Assembly: GCA_945897555.1 (NCBI GenBank)
Contig: CAMDGF010000001.1
Span: forward strand, 180,866 to 244,865
DNA: 64,000 nucleotides
From: Klebsiella pneumoniae
Lineage (GTDB): Bacteria; Pseudomonadota; Gammaproteobacteria; Burkholderiales; UBA3065
Direction of reading: 5' to 3'
Shown: in pieces, positions 51,807 through 59,678 of the stretch
How positions within the stretch are numbered: the stretch's first letter is position 1
How the letters are laid out: every line of letters starts with the position of its first letter
Program-made: the position numbers and the translations under genes
The notes under the pieces: model-generated
Told to the model about the DNA's origin: nothing
Seen by the model: the letters and a program-made list of their open reading frames with translations, nothing else
The model's database searches: none

Positions 51807-52037
51807 ATGGCAACTGTTGTCCGCGAAAAGTTTTCTTCCCAGGCCGCGCCCGATGTGCTGGCGGCGTTGCGCCAAATCGCAGAAAGCCAGGGCCGCCAGT
51901 TCCAGGCGGTGCTCGATGAAGCCCTGCGCGACTACATCGACCGGCAGCAGAAGGAGCGCCCCCGCCGCCACGTGATGGCTTCTTTCGCGTCCAGTTTGGA
52001 TGAGTTCGACGGCCTCTACCGCGAACTGGCCAAGTAA
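51807..52037 (+). CDS. ribbon-helix-helix type antitoxin
   Basis: This 76-residue protein starts MATVVREKFSSQAAPDVLAALRQIAESQGRQFQAVLDEALRDYI. A short beta strand followed by two helices is the ribbon-helix-helix DNA-binding pattern, and the charged C-terminal tail (RRHVMASFASSLDEFDGLYRELAK) would wrap the toxin. ATG 51807 is preferred because GGAG lies six bases upstream; in-frame ATGs at 51792 and 51795 are alternatives. The Doc-type toxin gene starts three bases after the stop. The pairing differs from the classical Phd fold. Confidence 0.8.
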   Translation: MATVVREKFSSQAAPDVLAALRQIAESQGRQFQAVLDEALRDYIDRQQKERPRRHVMASFASSLDEFDGLYRELAK

Positions 52038-52040
52038 ACC

Positions 52041-52421
52041 GTGGCGCACGATTACCTGACCGTGGCCGATGTGCTCGGCATGCACACGGTGCTGATGCAG
52101 CGTTACGGCGGCGCGCCGGGCCTGCGTGACCCGGGGGCCCTGGAGGCCGCACTGTTCCGCCCGCAGACCGGCTACTACGATGACATCGTGGCCGAGGCAG
52201 CTGCCCTGCTGGAAAGCCTGGCGATCAACCACCCGTTCGTGGACGGCAACAAGCGCATCGCCTTTGCAGCGGCCGACGTGTTTTTGCGCATCAATGGCTG
52301 TTGCTTGCGGCGCGCCCCGATGCAGATCTATGCGGAAATGATGCAGATGTTCGAGTCGGGCACGTCCGACATCGCCCACCTCGATCCGTGGCTGCGGTCG
52401 TTTGCCGTCGCCGCAGAGTGA
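52041..52421 (+). CDS. Doc-type (Fic-fold) toxin
   Basis: This 126-residue protein of the death-on-curing family has the Fic core HPFVDGNKRIAFAAADVFL (His64 as the first residue). Doc toxins phosphorylate elongation factor Tu rather than AMPylating. The N-terminal YLTVADVLGMHTVLMQRYGG and GLRDPGALEAALFRPQTGYY are typical for the family. The start is GTG 52041, three bases after the antitoxin stop, so translation is coupled. No frame damage is seen, so it should be functional and is likely held by its antitoxin. Confidence 0.9.
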   Translation: MAHDYLTVADVLGMHTVLMQRYGGAPGLRDPGALEAALFRPQTGYYDDIVAEAAALLESLAINHPFVDGNKRIAFAAADVFLRINGCCLRRAPMQIYAEMMQMFESGTSDIAHLDPWLRSFAVAAE

Positions 52422-52425
52422 TGCC

Positions 52426-52569
52426 ATGAACGAGAAAACACCGAACCTGCAGACTCAGGCTGCGATGAAAGAAGCCAGGGCGATGGCGATCAAGCGGGTG
52501 CCTGAACTGGCAGAGTCCACAGCAGGCTCATGCACTTGGGCTGCTGCCCGGCCAGAATGCTCTGGATGA
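52426..52569 (+). pseudogene. truncated antitoxin-like remnant, 47 codons
   Basis: Four bases after the Doc stop a short frame begins MNEKTPNLQTQAAMKEARAMAIKR. This resembles the N-terminal part of RelB/ParD-type antitoxins (N-x-x-T-x-x-AM-EAR). After about 22 codons the sequence becomes unrelated and is antisense to the recombinase fragment, so the gene appears to be cut by a rearrangement. It may be the start of a second toxin-antitoxin pair that was lost. The resemblance rests on a short motif only. Confidence 0.4.
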
Positions 52570-52714
52570 TGGCTGGCTCGAGCAGCGTCAGGCGCAGCAG
52601 TTCGTTGACCGTCGAGTGGTGCAGGCCTTCGCGCTAGGCGATCTCGCTCCCACCGCCGACCACACCATCGTCGAGCAGTTGCTGCCAGTAGTAGGCCCGC
52701 GTCAGGGCCACCAT
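52490..52714 (-). pseudogene. broken serine-recombinase-associated gene fragment
   Basis: The minus strand reads ALTRAYYWQQLLDDG...GSEIA-stop-REGLHHSTVNELLRLTLLEPAIIQSILAG. This resembles the helical tail common in site-specific recombinases of mobile elements (pattern A-W-x-x-L-L ... S-EIA ... V-x-LLRLT-LAP-I-x-x-IL-G-QQ). An amber TAG (about 52635-52637) interrupts it where a codon is expected, and only about 75 codons remain. It is therefore a decayed piece of a mobile element beside ssrA. The match is from pattern memory. Confidence 0.5.
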
Positions 52715-52723
52715 CACCAAGAA

Positions 52724-52753
52724 GCCCAACCGGTATCCGGTTGGGCCTTTTTT
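52724..52753 (+). terminator. strong intrinsic terminator in the accessory patch
   Basis: A perfect ten-base-pair stem GCCCAACCGG / CCGGTTGGGC with loop TAT is followed by CTTTTTT. It is oriented on the plus strand and would end transcripts from the toxin-antitoxin pair, about 300 bases downstream of the toxin. Confidence 0.9.
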
Positions 52754-53089
52754 GTCCGGAGCCCTGTTTGCGAGGGTGCCGGGCTCGGTCTCTCGCGCTG
52801 GCAGGCGCGGATGGCAAGCACCTTGCCGGGATGCTCCCGACCGCATATCGATCCCCAACAAATGGCTCAGGCCCACCTCAGGCGGCCGCCATCCGCTGCA
52901 ACAGCATCTTCGGCTTGGGTCGCGTGCCGTGCGCTTGATCAGCACGGCAGTGGCCTTGGCGGTGGGTCACCGCGCGCCGCAGACCACGGCAGTGCTCTTG
53001 CCACCACCGGGCCGGCGTCAAGCCGGTATGGTCGACACGGGGCGGTGCTCTGTGCAAGAGTCTGCCGGACTCGAGTCATCGGAGAAGAC
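52754..53089. other. gene-free interval before the HD-GYP gene
   Basis: About 340 bases hold no supported gene on either strand. The frames seen are short and lack ribosome sites. The interval must carry the HD-GYP promoter, but I cannot point to a clear -35/-10. GGAGAAG at 53081 is the ribosome site for the next gene. It may include degraded mobile sequence. Confidence 0.45.
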
Positions 53090-54364
53090 ATGAGCAAGCC
53101 AGCTGCCAGCGAATCTCGCACGACCAATCCGCACGCGCTCGCCATCATCCTGGAGGCCAGCGAGACGCGTTCGATCATTGCTGCAAGCGATATCTTTGAC
53201 ATCAAAGGCATCCTGCTGTGGGCGCGCAACCAGCCAGTGACTGCCGACCTGCAGCGCCGCCTCATGGATCGGCCGCTGCAGGCGCCGATCGAGAGCAGCC
53301 TGATGGCCGAGGATGGCATCCGCCCGGAGACACTCGGCGCTTCGGTGGCTGCGCTGGCTGGGGGCAGCGGCCCCCTGGCCGGCCTGCTGGCTCCGCGGGC
53401 GGCGCTTCTGCAGCATGCGGCCACGGGCATCCGGCTGCATCCGGTGGCCCAGTTGCTGCTGACTGCGGTGGAGACAGCGCGCCCGGTCCTGTTCGCGCAT
53501 GCGGTCGAGGCGATGGCGGTGGCTGGCGCCCTGATGGCTGCGCGGGAGTCTGTGAGCGAGCCCGAGGTCACGCTCGCCATGACGGCCGGGCTGCTGCACG
53601 ACATCGGCGAGATGTACGTGGCGCCGGAATTCGGCGAAGCCGACGCGGCCCGATCACTCGACGTCGAGACCTATCGGCAACTGGTGGTGCACCCACACGT
53701 CGGCCACCTGTTGCTCAAACAGCTCACCGACTACCCGGCAGAGGTGGTGCAGGCAGTGGCCGAGCATCACGAGCGGCTCGATGGGTCGGGCTACCCGCAC
53801 CGCCTGCGCGATGACGCTATCTCACCGCTGGGGCGGCTGCTGGCGGTGGTCGAAGAAGCGCTGGCCGCCCTGCGAGCGCCAGGCGCGACCCTGCACCATG
53901 CCAGTGTGGCACTGCGCGTGGTGCCGCACGAGTTCGACGTCCACCTCGCCGGACCCCTTGCCACGGCAGCCTGCGCGCTGCCGCCGATGGCGGCGCGCCG
54001 CAGCATCGATGACCTGCGGCAACGTTTGCAGCGCCTCGACAACGCGCTGCGCACGGCGCCGGAACGCATCGAGGCTGCTGTGCCGACGCCCTGCAGCGAG
54101 CCGCTGCGCCAGACCGTCGACCTTGTCCTTGGCCTGGTACAGCGTTTGCGCGAGGGCTGGAATGAAAGCGGGCTGTGGAGCGTCGAGACCCTCGACGGCG
54201 AACATCTTGCTGAGGCCGAGGCGGTGCAGGACGCACTGCGTGCACGCCTGCTGGAGATCGGTCGGGTGGCGCGTCTAGCCATGACCGCAGGAGCCGACGA
54301 CGACCGTGCATGCGTGGAGCGCCTCTGCGATATCCTCATCGAGGGGTTGGTCAGGCCGGTCTGA
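53090..54364 (+). CDS. HD-GYP domain protein, probable cyclic di-GMP phosphodiesterase
   Basis: This 424-residue cytoplasmic protein has an unassigned N-terminal part (about 1-120), followed by an HD-GYP domain (about 125-290). The domain contains LLHDIGEMYVAPE (H170, D171), HPHVGHLLL and the full AEHHERLDGSGYP. The usual HDIGK lysine is replaced by glutamate (HDIGE), while the metal ligands and GYP loop are kept. The C-terminal 130 residues are helical. The likely activity is hydrolysis of cyclic di-GMP. There is no membrane segment. A good ribosome site (GGAGAAG) precedes ATG 53090. It stands alone between the accessory patch and bciB. Confidence 0.8.
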   Translation: MSKPAASESRTTNPHALAIILEASETRSIIAASDIFDIKGILLWARNQPVTADLQRRLMDRPLQAPIESSLMAEDGIRPETLGASVAALAGGSGPLAGLLAPRAALLQHAATGIRLHPVAQLLLTAVETARPVLFAHAVEAMAVAGALMAARESVSEPEVTLAMTAGLLHDIGEMYVAPEFGEADAARSLDVETYRQLVVHPHVGHLLLKQLTDYPAEVVQAVAEHHERLDGSGYPHRLRDDAISPLGRLLAVVEEALAALRAPGATLHHASVALRVVPHEFDVHLAGPLATAACALPPMAARRSIDDLRQRLQRLDNALRTAPERIEAAVPTPCSEPLRQTVDLVLGLVQRLREGWNESGLWSVETLDGEHLAEAEAVQDALRARLLEIGRVARLAMTAGADDDRACVERLCDILIEGLVRPV

Positions 54365-54458
54365 GCGGCACCGTGGCCCGGCTTCGCGTGGGCGGGTGGC
54401 TCGTCCGTTGCGGGCGCGAGTCCTCGCGGCCGGCCGTCCGACTCGGCATACTTCGTTC

Positions 54459-55676
54459 ATGATCGCCCAAGCGCCTTTCCGAAATCTCTGCACCGACTGC
54501 GGCATCAGCCGCACCAGCGACCCCAAGCGCTGCGGCCGCGTCTGTCAGTTCATCGCGCCGGATTACCCGCGGTTGGAGCAGGCGGTGCACGGCCGCAGCC
54601 GCGACCCGGGGCCGGCAGCCGGTGGCGACGCGGCGCGCGCCGATGAGATGTTCTTCGGGCCGTATGTGGCCATGCACCGCGCGGCCCTGCGTCAGCCGCG
54701 CGACGGCGCGCAGTGGACCGGCATCACCACCCGGCTGGGCGAACGCCTGCTCGAACAAGGCCTTGTGAGCGCGGTACTCTGCATGACCGCCGACCCCGAT
54801 GATCGCTGGCGGCCCAAGCCAGTCCTCGTCACCCGCGCCGCCGACATGGCGGCCTGCCGTGGCATGCGCATGGGCTACGCGCCGCTGCTCGAGTTGCTGG
54901 AGCCGGCCATCGCCGCCGGGCACACGCGCATCGCCGTCATCGGCATCCCTTGTCAGGTGTATGCGCTGCGGGCCCTGCAGGCCGAGTTGGGTCTCGAGCA
55001 GCTCTACGTGGTCGGCACGCCGTGCTCCGACAACACGCCCACCGAGAACTTCCACGAGTTCCTTGCGCTCATCGACCCGGCGCCAAAGGCCATCACCTAC
55101 CTCGAGTTCCGCGCCGACTACCACGTCGAACTGCGCTACACCGACGGCCGCGTCCGCACCATTCCGTTCCTGCAGCTCCCCTTGTCGCAACTGCGGCCGG
55201 ACTTCTTTCCGCTGACCTGCCGCACCTGTGTGGATTACACCAACGTGCTCTCAGACATCACGGTCGGCTACATGGGCGGCGAGGGGCGGCAATGGCTGCT
55301 GGTGCGCAACGCGCGTGGCCAACAGATGCTCGACCTGCTGGGTGACGAGGTCGAGCTGGAAGCCCCGGGTGACGCCGGCAAGCGCAGCAGCGCGGTCAAG
55401 GGCTTCATCGGCAACGTCGAACGCGCCGCGGGTGGCTTGCCGCTGCGCCGCATGCCCGACTGGCTGCGCCCGGTCATGGGCTGGCTGATGCCGCGCGTCG
55501 GCCCGCGCGGGCTGGAGTTCGCCCGCACCCGGGTCGAGATGAAGGCTGCCGAGACGGTGATCCACCTCCGCCGTGAGGCGCCGGAACGGGTCAAGAGCAT
55601 GGTGCCGGCGCACGTCTGGCGCCTGGTCGAGCCCTACGGACTCAAGCCGCAGCCGGGCGAGACGCGCGAGCCCTGA
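54459..55676 (+). CDS. bciB: ferredoxin-dependent divinyl (proto)chlorophyllide 8-vinyl reductase (BciB type)
   Basis: This 405-residue protein belongs to the coenzyme F420 hydrogenase/dehydrogenase beta-subunit family (FrhB-like). The N-terminal LCTDCGISRTSDPKRCGRVCQF and the later TCRTCVDYTNVLSDITVGYMGG hold cysteines for [4Fe-4S] clusters. A flavin-binding IGIPCQVYALRAL region lies between. In phototrophs this family member, BciB, reduces the 8-vinyl group of chlorophyll precursors with ferredoxin. Its place just upstream of the bch genes supports that. The start ATG 54459 is 94 bases after the HD-GYP gene. No PpsR site is visible before it. Confidence 0.85.
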   Translation: MIAQAPFRNLCTDCGISRTSDPKRCGRVCQFIAPDYPRLEQAVHGRSRDPGPAAGGDAARADEMFFGPYVAMHRAALRQPRDGAQWTGITTRLGERLLEQGLVSAVLCMTADPDDRWRPKPVLVTRAADMAACRGMRMGYAPLLELLEPAIAAGHTRIAVIGIPCQVYALRALQAELGLEQLYVVGTPCSDNTPTENFHEFLALIDPAPKAITYLEFRADYHVELRYTDGRVRTIPFLQLPLSQLRPDFFPLTCRTCVDYTNVLSDITVGYMGGEGRQWLLVRNARGQQMLDLLGDEVELEAPGDAGKRSSAVKGFIGNVERAAGGLPLRRMPDWLRPVMGWLMPRVGPRGLEFARTRVEMKAAETVIHLRREAPERVKSMVPAHVWRLVEPYGLKPQPGETREP

Positions 55677-55691
55677 CGCCAGCTCGGCTCG

Positions 55692-56333
55692 CTACGGGGC
55701 CACCTCGATCAGGATCTCGTTGCGCCGGTTCCATGGCAGTGTGAAAGGGTCGTTGTAGCGCGCGACCTGAGGCCTGCCCGCCGCCACCAGCCCCTGCGCC
55801 GACATCCACGCCTGCAGGCGCGCGGTGTTCTCGGCGATGCTCGCGCGTGTGGTCCAGCCGCTGAAGGTCACCGCCGCCACGCGGTGCGCGCCCACCTCGC
55901 GCAGGGTCACGAGCGGATCGAGCGGCTTGGGCAGGTCGGCCAGCCGGTAGCTCGATGGCATCACAAAGTGCACACGCCAGTTCGGTGCATCACCCACCTC
56001 GGCGGGTTCCATGGTCACCGGCGCGGTCATGGCGATGCGTTCGCTGGCCGGCTCCATGGTCACCGGGGCGGTCATGGCGATCTTCTCCGTCTCGCCGCGG
56101 GCAGATGCGTTCTTGCCAAAGATGTAACCGGCGATACGACGGAAGCCGACACGGCCGGCGCTGTCGAAGTCGCCCTCCACAAATGTCTCGGCCACCACGA
56201 ACCCAGGGTATCGACGCAATTCGATGCCCGGCTCGCTGCGCTCCACGCTGTAGCGTGGCTGCTCAACCGCCATGGCTGCCCCGATGGATGTCGCTGCCAG
56301 CAGGCTGGCCAGTAGCAGAGTGATGAATCGCAT
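55692..56333 (-). CDS. SOUL-family heme-binding protein, exported
   Basis: This 213-residue protein has a signal peptide (MRFITLLLASLLAATSIGAAMA) and then a SOUL/HBP domain (YSVERSEPGIELRRYPGFVVAETFVEGDF, GYIFGKNASARGETEKIAMTAPVTM, and a C-terminal YNDPFTLPWNRRNEI). SOUL proteins bind heme or porphyrins. Unusually, the hallmark stretch IAMTAPVTMEPA is present twice in tandem because of a 45-base duplication. The gene is divergent from the bchI operon and shares a promoter interval with two PpsR-like sites, so it is probably co-regulated with bacteriochlorophyll synthesis. A porphyrin-carrier role is inference. Confidence 0.88.
   Translation of the reverse strand: MRFITLLLASLLAATSIGAAMAVEQPRYSVERSEPGIELRRYPGFVVAETFVEGDFDSAGRVGFRRIAGYIFGKNASARGETEKIAMTAPVTMEPASERIAMTAPVTMEPAEVGDAPNWRVHFVMPSSYRLADLPKPLDPLVTLREVGAHRVAAVTFSGWTTRASIAENTARLQAWMSAQGLVAAGRPQVARYNDPFTLPWNRRNEILIEVAP
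56001..56081 (-). repeat. 45-base tandem duplication inside the SOUL gene
   Basis: Two copies of a block of about 36 bases (with three mismatches) are offset by exactly 45 bases, i.e. 15 codons, so the frame is kept. They encode the two IAMTAPVTMEPA copies. Confidence 0.9.
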
Positions 56334-56354
56334 CTTGCCTCCTGCGGTCTCTCA

Positions 56355-56397
56355 TGTAATCTGGACGGACATTCAAGGTTGTCAGAACGGTATGACA
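56355..56397. promoter_or_regulatory. tandem PpsR/CrtJ operators, SOUL / orf96-bchI-bchD
   Basis: TGTC-N10-GACA occurs at 56380-56397 with TGTCA/TGACA arms. Eight bases upstream lies a degenerate partner TGT-N11-ACA (56355-56371). Paired sites with about eight bases between them are the arrangement bound cooperatively by PpsR/CrtJ. They lie between the SOUL gene and the bchI operon and could control both. Confidence 0.75.
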
Positions 56398-56441
56398 CAT
56401 TCGGCGGTGACACTCGCGTCGGTGGAACAGGGGTCGGGACC

Positions 56442-56732
56442 ATGAACGACCCGGCCTTGCTGGTCTGGATGATCGGCGGCGTGCTCTGCCTCACCCTGCT
56501 CGAGGGCGTGGCGCTCTGGCTCTATGACCGCGTCACGCGGCGCGGGTTGCCCTCGCGCGTGTTCCTGCTCAACTGGGCCTCCGGGGTGTGCCTGCTGGCC
56601 GGCATGCTCAGCCTCGGACTCGGTGGTGGTGCGCCGGTGGTGATGCCCTGGCTGCTGGCTGCCGGGATGTTCCACGTCTGGGACCTCAAACGCAACTGGC
56701 GCCGTTCACGCCGGTTGATGCAAAGGAATTGA
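56442..56732 (+). CDS. small three-helix membrane protein before bchI
   Basis: This 96-residue protein has three hydrophobic segments (LLVWMIGGVLCLTLLEGVALWLY, VFLLNWASGVCLLAGMLSL and VVMPWLLAAGMFHVWDL) and a basic C-terminus (KRNWRRSRRLMQRN), suggesting a cytoplasmic tail. I do not recognise the family. The track start is TTG 56379, but that would put the PpsR palindrome in the coding region, so ATG 56442 is preferred. It ends one base before bchI, and the bchI ribosome site lies within its last codons, so it is co-transcribed with the magnesium chelatase genes. A membrane role in pigment synthesis is possible. Confidence 0.7.
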   Translation: MNDPALLVWMIGGVLCLTLLEGVALWLYDRVTRRGLPSRVFLLNWASGVCLLAGMLSLGLGGGAPVVMPWLLAAGMFHVWDLKRNWRRSRRLMQRN

Positions 56733-56733
56733 T

Positions 56734-57795
56734 ATGAGTCGCGCTTTTCCGTTCTCGGCCATCGTCGGCCAGAACGACATGAAACAGGCCCTCCTGCTGG
56801 CAGCCGTCGATCCGAGCATCGGCGGCGTGCTGGTGCTGGGTGATCGCGGCACCGGCAAGTCCACGGCGGTGCGCGCGCTGGCGGCCATCCTGCCACCCAT
56901 CCGCGTGGTCGAAGGCTGTGTCTACGGTTGCGACCCCGCCGTGCCCGGTGGCGCCTGTCCCTCTTGCACGGCGCTCGCTGTGCCGGGCGGCAAGATCAAG
57001 CCCGGTCACAAGCCGAGATCGGTGGAGAAGCCCGTCCCGGTGGTCGACCTGCCGCTCGGCGCCACCGAGGATCGCGTGGTCGGCGCACTCGACCTCGAGC
57101 GGGCGCTCACCGCTGGCGAGAAGGCCTTCGAGCCGGGTCTGCTGGCGCGTGCCAACCGCGGCTTTCTCTACGTGGACGAGGTGAACCTGCTCGAGGACCA
57201 TCTGGTCGACCTGCTCATCGACGTGGCCGCCTCCGGCCAGAACGTGGTCGAGCGTGAAGGGCTCTCGGTGCGCCATCCGGCGCGCTTTGTGCTGGTCGGC
57301 TCCGGCAATCCGGAGGAGGGCGAGCTGCGTCCGCAGCTGCTCGACCGCTTCGGCCTCTCGCTCGACGTGCGCACGCCCACCGACCTCGCCGAGCGCATCG
57401 AGGTCATCAAGCGTCGCGATGCCTACGAGCGTGACCCGGCGGCCTTTCTGGCGGCCTGGGATGCCGCCGATGCCGCCATCCGCGACGCCGTCCTCAAGGC
57501 GCGTAAGCGGCTCGACAAGCTCGAGGTGCCTGATACCGTGCTCGAGGCCGCCGCCCGGTTGTGCTCGCATCTTGGCACCGATGGTCTGCGCGGCGAACTC
57601 ACGCTCATGCGTGCCGCACGCGCCCGGGCTGCACTCGATGGCGCCCGCCACGTGCGCGTCGAGCACCTGTTGGCGATCGCGCCGATGGTGCTGCGCCACC
57701 GCCTGCGGCGCGACCCGCTCGATGAGACCGGCTCTGGTGTGCGCATCGAGCGCGCCCTCGGCGAGCTGTTCGGCGTCGAGACCGTGGCGGCTTGA
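56734..57795 (+). CDS. bchI: magnesium chelatase subunit I
   Basis: This 353-residue AAA+ ATPase of magnesium chelatase inserts Mg into protoporphyrin IX together with BchD and BchH. It starts FPFSAIVGQNDMKQALLLAAVDPSIGG and has Walker A LGDRGTGKSTAVRAL, Walker B FLYVDEVNLLEDHLVD and sensor VLVGSGNPEEGELRPQLLDRFGL. The insertion CVYGCDPAVPGGACPSC is the usual Cys-containing loop. The ribosome site AAAGGAA overlaps the end of the small membrane protein. The stop overlaps the bchD TTG start. Paired PpsR sites lie upstream. Confidence 0.97.
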   Translation: MSRAFPFSAIVGQNDMKQALLLAAVDPSIGGVLVLGDRGTGKSTAVRALAAILPPIRVVEGCVYGCDPAVPGGACPSCTALAVPGGKIKPGHKPRSVEKPVPVVDLPLGATEDRVVGALDLERALTAGEKAFEPGLLARANRGFLYVDEVNLLEDHLVDLLIDVAASGQNVVEREGLSVRHPARFVLVGSGNPEEGELRPQLLDRFGLSLDVRTPTDLAERIEVIKRRDAYERDPAAFLAAWDAADAAIRDAVLKARKRLDKLEVPDTVLEAAARLCSHLGTDGLRGELTLMRAARARAALDGARHVRVEHLLAIAPMVLRHRLRRDPLDETGSGVRIERALGELFGVETVAA

Positions 57796-59666
57796 ACACG
57801 CTGAGCGAGGCTGTGCAGCTCGAGCGTCAGCCAGCCCTTGCGCCAGACATGGACCCGGTGGTCCATGCCGCCGAGGTGTGGGGCCGTGCCCTGCACGCCG
57901 CTGCGCTGTTCGCCATCGAGCCGGCCGCGCTGGGTGGCGTCTGGCTCAAGGCTGGCGCCGGCCCGGTGCGTGAGCGCTGGCTGGCCCTGCTCGACGCGCT
58001 GCTGCCCGGCGATATGCCGCGCCGGCGCATCCCGCTCAACATCGTCGATGAGCGCTTGCTCGGCGGCCTCGACCTCGCCGCTACGCTCCAGGCGGGGCGT
58101 CCGGTGGCGCAGCGCGGCGTGCTGGCCGAGGCGCACGGCGGGGTGGTCACCCTGGCCATGGCGGAGCGGGTCTCTGCCGCCACCGCCACCCGTCTCGCGC
58201 AGGTGCTCGACAGCGGTGAGGCTCTAGTGGCCCGCGACGGCATCGACAGCCGCCTGCCGGCGCGCATCGGTGTCGTCGCGCTCGACGAGGCCGCTGCCGA
58301 CGACGAGCCGCCCGCCACCGTGCTCACCGAGCGCCTCGGTCTGGTCATTGCGCTCGATGGGCTGTTACCGAGCCTGTGCGAGATTCCGCCAGCTGCCGAA
58401 CTGCAGGTCTGGCAGCGCGACATTGCCGCAGCGCGCGGCGCGTGGCGAAGCGTGAGCGCTGGCGACGATGTGCTGCAGGCGCTGTGCAGCACGGCGCTGG
58501 CGCTCGGTGTCGACTCGCCGCGCTTCGGTCTCGCCGCGTACAACCTGGCGCGCATGGCGGCCGCTCTCGACGGCCGCGACGAGGTCGACGCGGACGACTG
58601 CACGCTGGCCGCGCGTCTGGTCTTCGCGCCGCGCGCCACCCGCCTGCCGCCACAGCCAAGCGAGGAGTCGCCCCCTGAGAAGGCGCCCGAGCCGCCCAGC
58701 GACCAGCAACCGCCACCCGAGCAGGACCCGCCTGCCGACGACCCCGACGACATCCCCGACAAGCCGCTCGAGGACACCGTACTCGAAGCCGCTGCAGCAG
58801 CCATCCCCTTGGGTCTGCTCGCCATGCTGCAGGCCTCGCTGCTGATGGGCCGCAGTCGCAGCAGCGGCAAGTCCGGCGCCACGCAGACCCACTACCGGCG
58901 CGGCCGGCCCACCGGCTCGCGACGTGGCAGCCTGCGCCCGGGCATCCGCCTCAACGTCATCGACACGCTGCGCAACGCCGCACCCTGGCAGCCGCTGCGC
59001 CGCCGCGAGCGGGAGACTGCCGGCCTGGCAGTGCACGGCCGCGTCCTCATCCGGCCCGACGATTTCCAAGTGACGCGCTACCAGCAGCGCAGCGAGACCA
59101 CCACCTTGTTTGTGGTGGACGCCAGCGGTTCCTCGGCGCTGCACCGGCTGGCCGAGGCCAAGGGCGCGGTCGAGCTGCTGCTCGCCGACTGCTACGTGCG
59201 ACGCGACCGCGTCGCGCTGATGGCTTTTCGCGGCAAGGGTTGCGACCTCATCCTCCCGCCGACCCGCTCGCTCACCCGTGCCAAGCGCAGCCTCGCTGGC
59301 CTGCCGGGGGGCGGTGGCACGCCGATGGCCACTGCCATCGAGGCGGCGCAGCAGTTGTACGAACAGTTGTCGCGGCGCGGTGACAGCGTCGTTGTGGTGC
59401 TGCTCACCGATGGCCGCGGCAACCTCGACCGCGCCGGCAAACCCGGCCGCGCCCAGGCCGAAGCCGATGCGATGGCCGCTGCGCGGCGCGCGCGACTCAG
59501 TGGCATGGCCAGCCTGCTGGTCGACACCTCGCCACAGCCGGCGCTTCATGGCCAGCGGCTCGCGGCTGAACTCGGCGCGCTCTACCAGCCCTTGCCCTAC
59601 GCCGATCCGCGTACGCTTGGTGCGCGCATCGGTGCCAGTGTCAGGGCCTTGAGCGGCGGCAACTGA
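57792..59666 (+). CDS. bchD: magnesium chelatase subunit D
   Basis: This 624-residue subunit bridges BchI and BchH. The N-terminal half is a degenerate AAA+ domain (PRRRIPLNIVDERLLGGLDLAATLQAGRPV). The middle is a Pro/Glu/Asp-rich hinge (about 290-330). The C-terminal VWA domain has the metal-ion motif VVDASGSSALHRLAEAKGAVE, a second Thr-containing strand GGGGTPMATAI and VLLTDGRGN. The TTG start overlaps the bchI TGA (TTGA), and no better start lies nearby, so translation is coupled. Its end faces bchO at 12 bases. Confidence 0.96.
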   Translation: MNTLSEAVQLERQPALAPDMDPVVHAAEVWGRALHAAALFAIEPAALGGVWLKAGAGPVRERWLALLDALLPGDMPRRRIPLNIVDERLLGGLDLAATLQAGRPVAQRGVLAEAHGGVVTLAMAERVSAATATRLAQVLDSGEALVARDGIDSRLPARIGVVALDEAAADDEPPATVLTERLGLVIALDGLLPSLCEIPPAAELQVWQRDIAAARGAWRSVSAGDDVLQALCSTALALGVDSPRFGLAAYNLARMAAALDGRDEVDADDCTLAARLVFAPRATRLPPQPSEESPPEKAPEPPSDQQPPPEQDPPADDPDDIPDKPLEDTVLEAAAAAIPLGLLAMLQASLLMGRSRSSGKSGATQTHYRRGRPTGSRRGSLRPGIRLNVIDTLRNAAPWQPLRRRERETAGLAVHGRVLIRPDDFQVTRYQQRSETTTLFVVDASGSSALHRLAEAKGAVELLLADCYVRRDRVALMAFRGKGCDLILPPTRSLTRAKRSLAGLPGGGGTPMATAIEAAQQLYEQLSRRGDSVVVVLLTDGRGNLDRAGKPGRAQAEADAMAAARRARLSGMASLLVDTSPQPALHGQRLAAELGALYQPLPYADPRTLGARIGASVRALSGGN

Positions 59667-59678
59667 GCCGGCGCCGCC

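Noticed and set aside
51486-54458. Second copy of the ssrA 3' end as an attachment-site repeat bounding an island
   Set aside because: I looked for GGTTCGATTCCCGCC-like sequence downstream in this stretch and found none, so island borders cannot be set.
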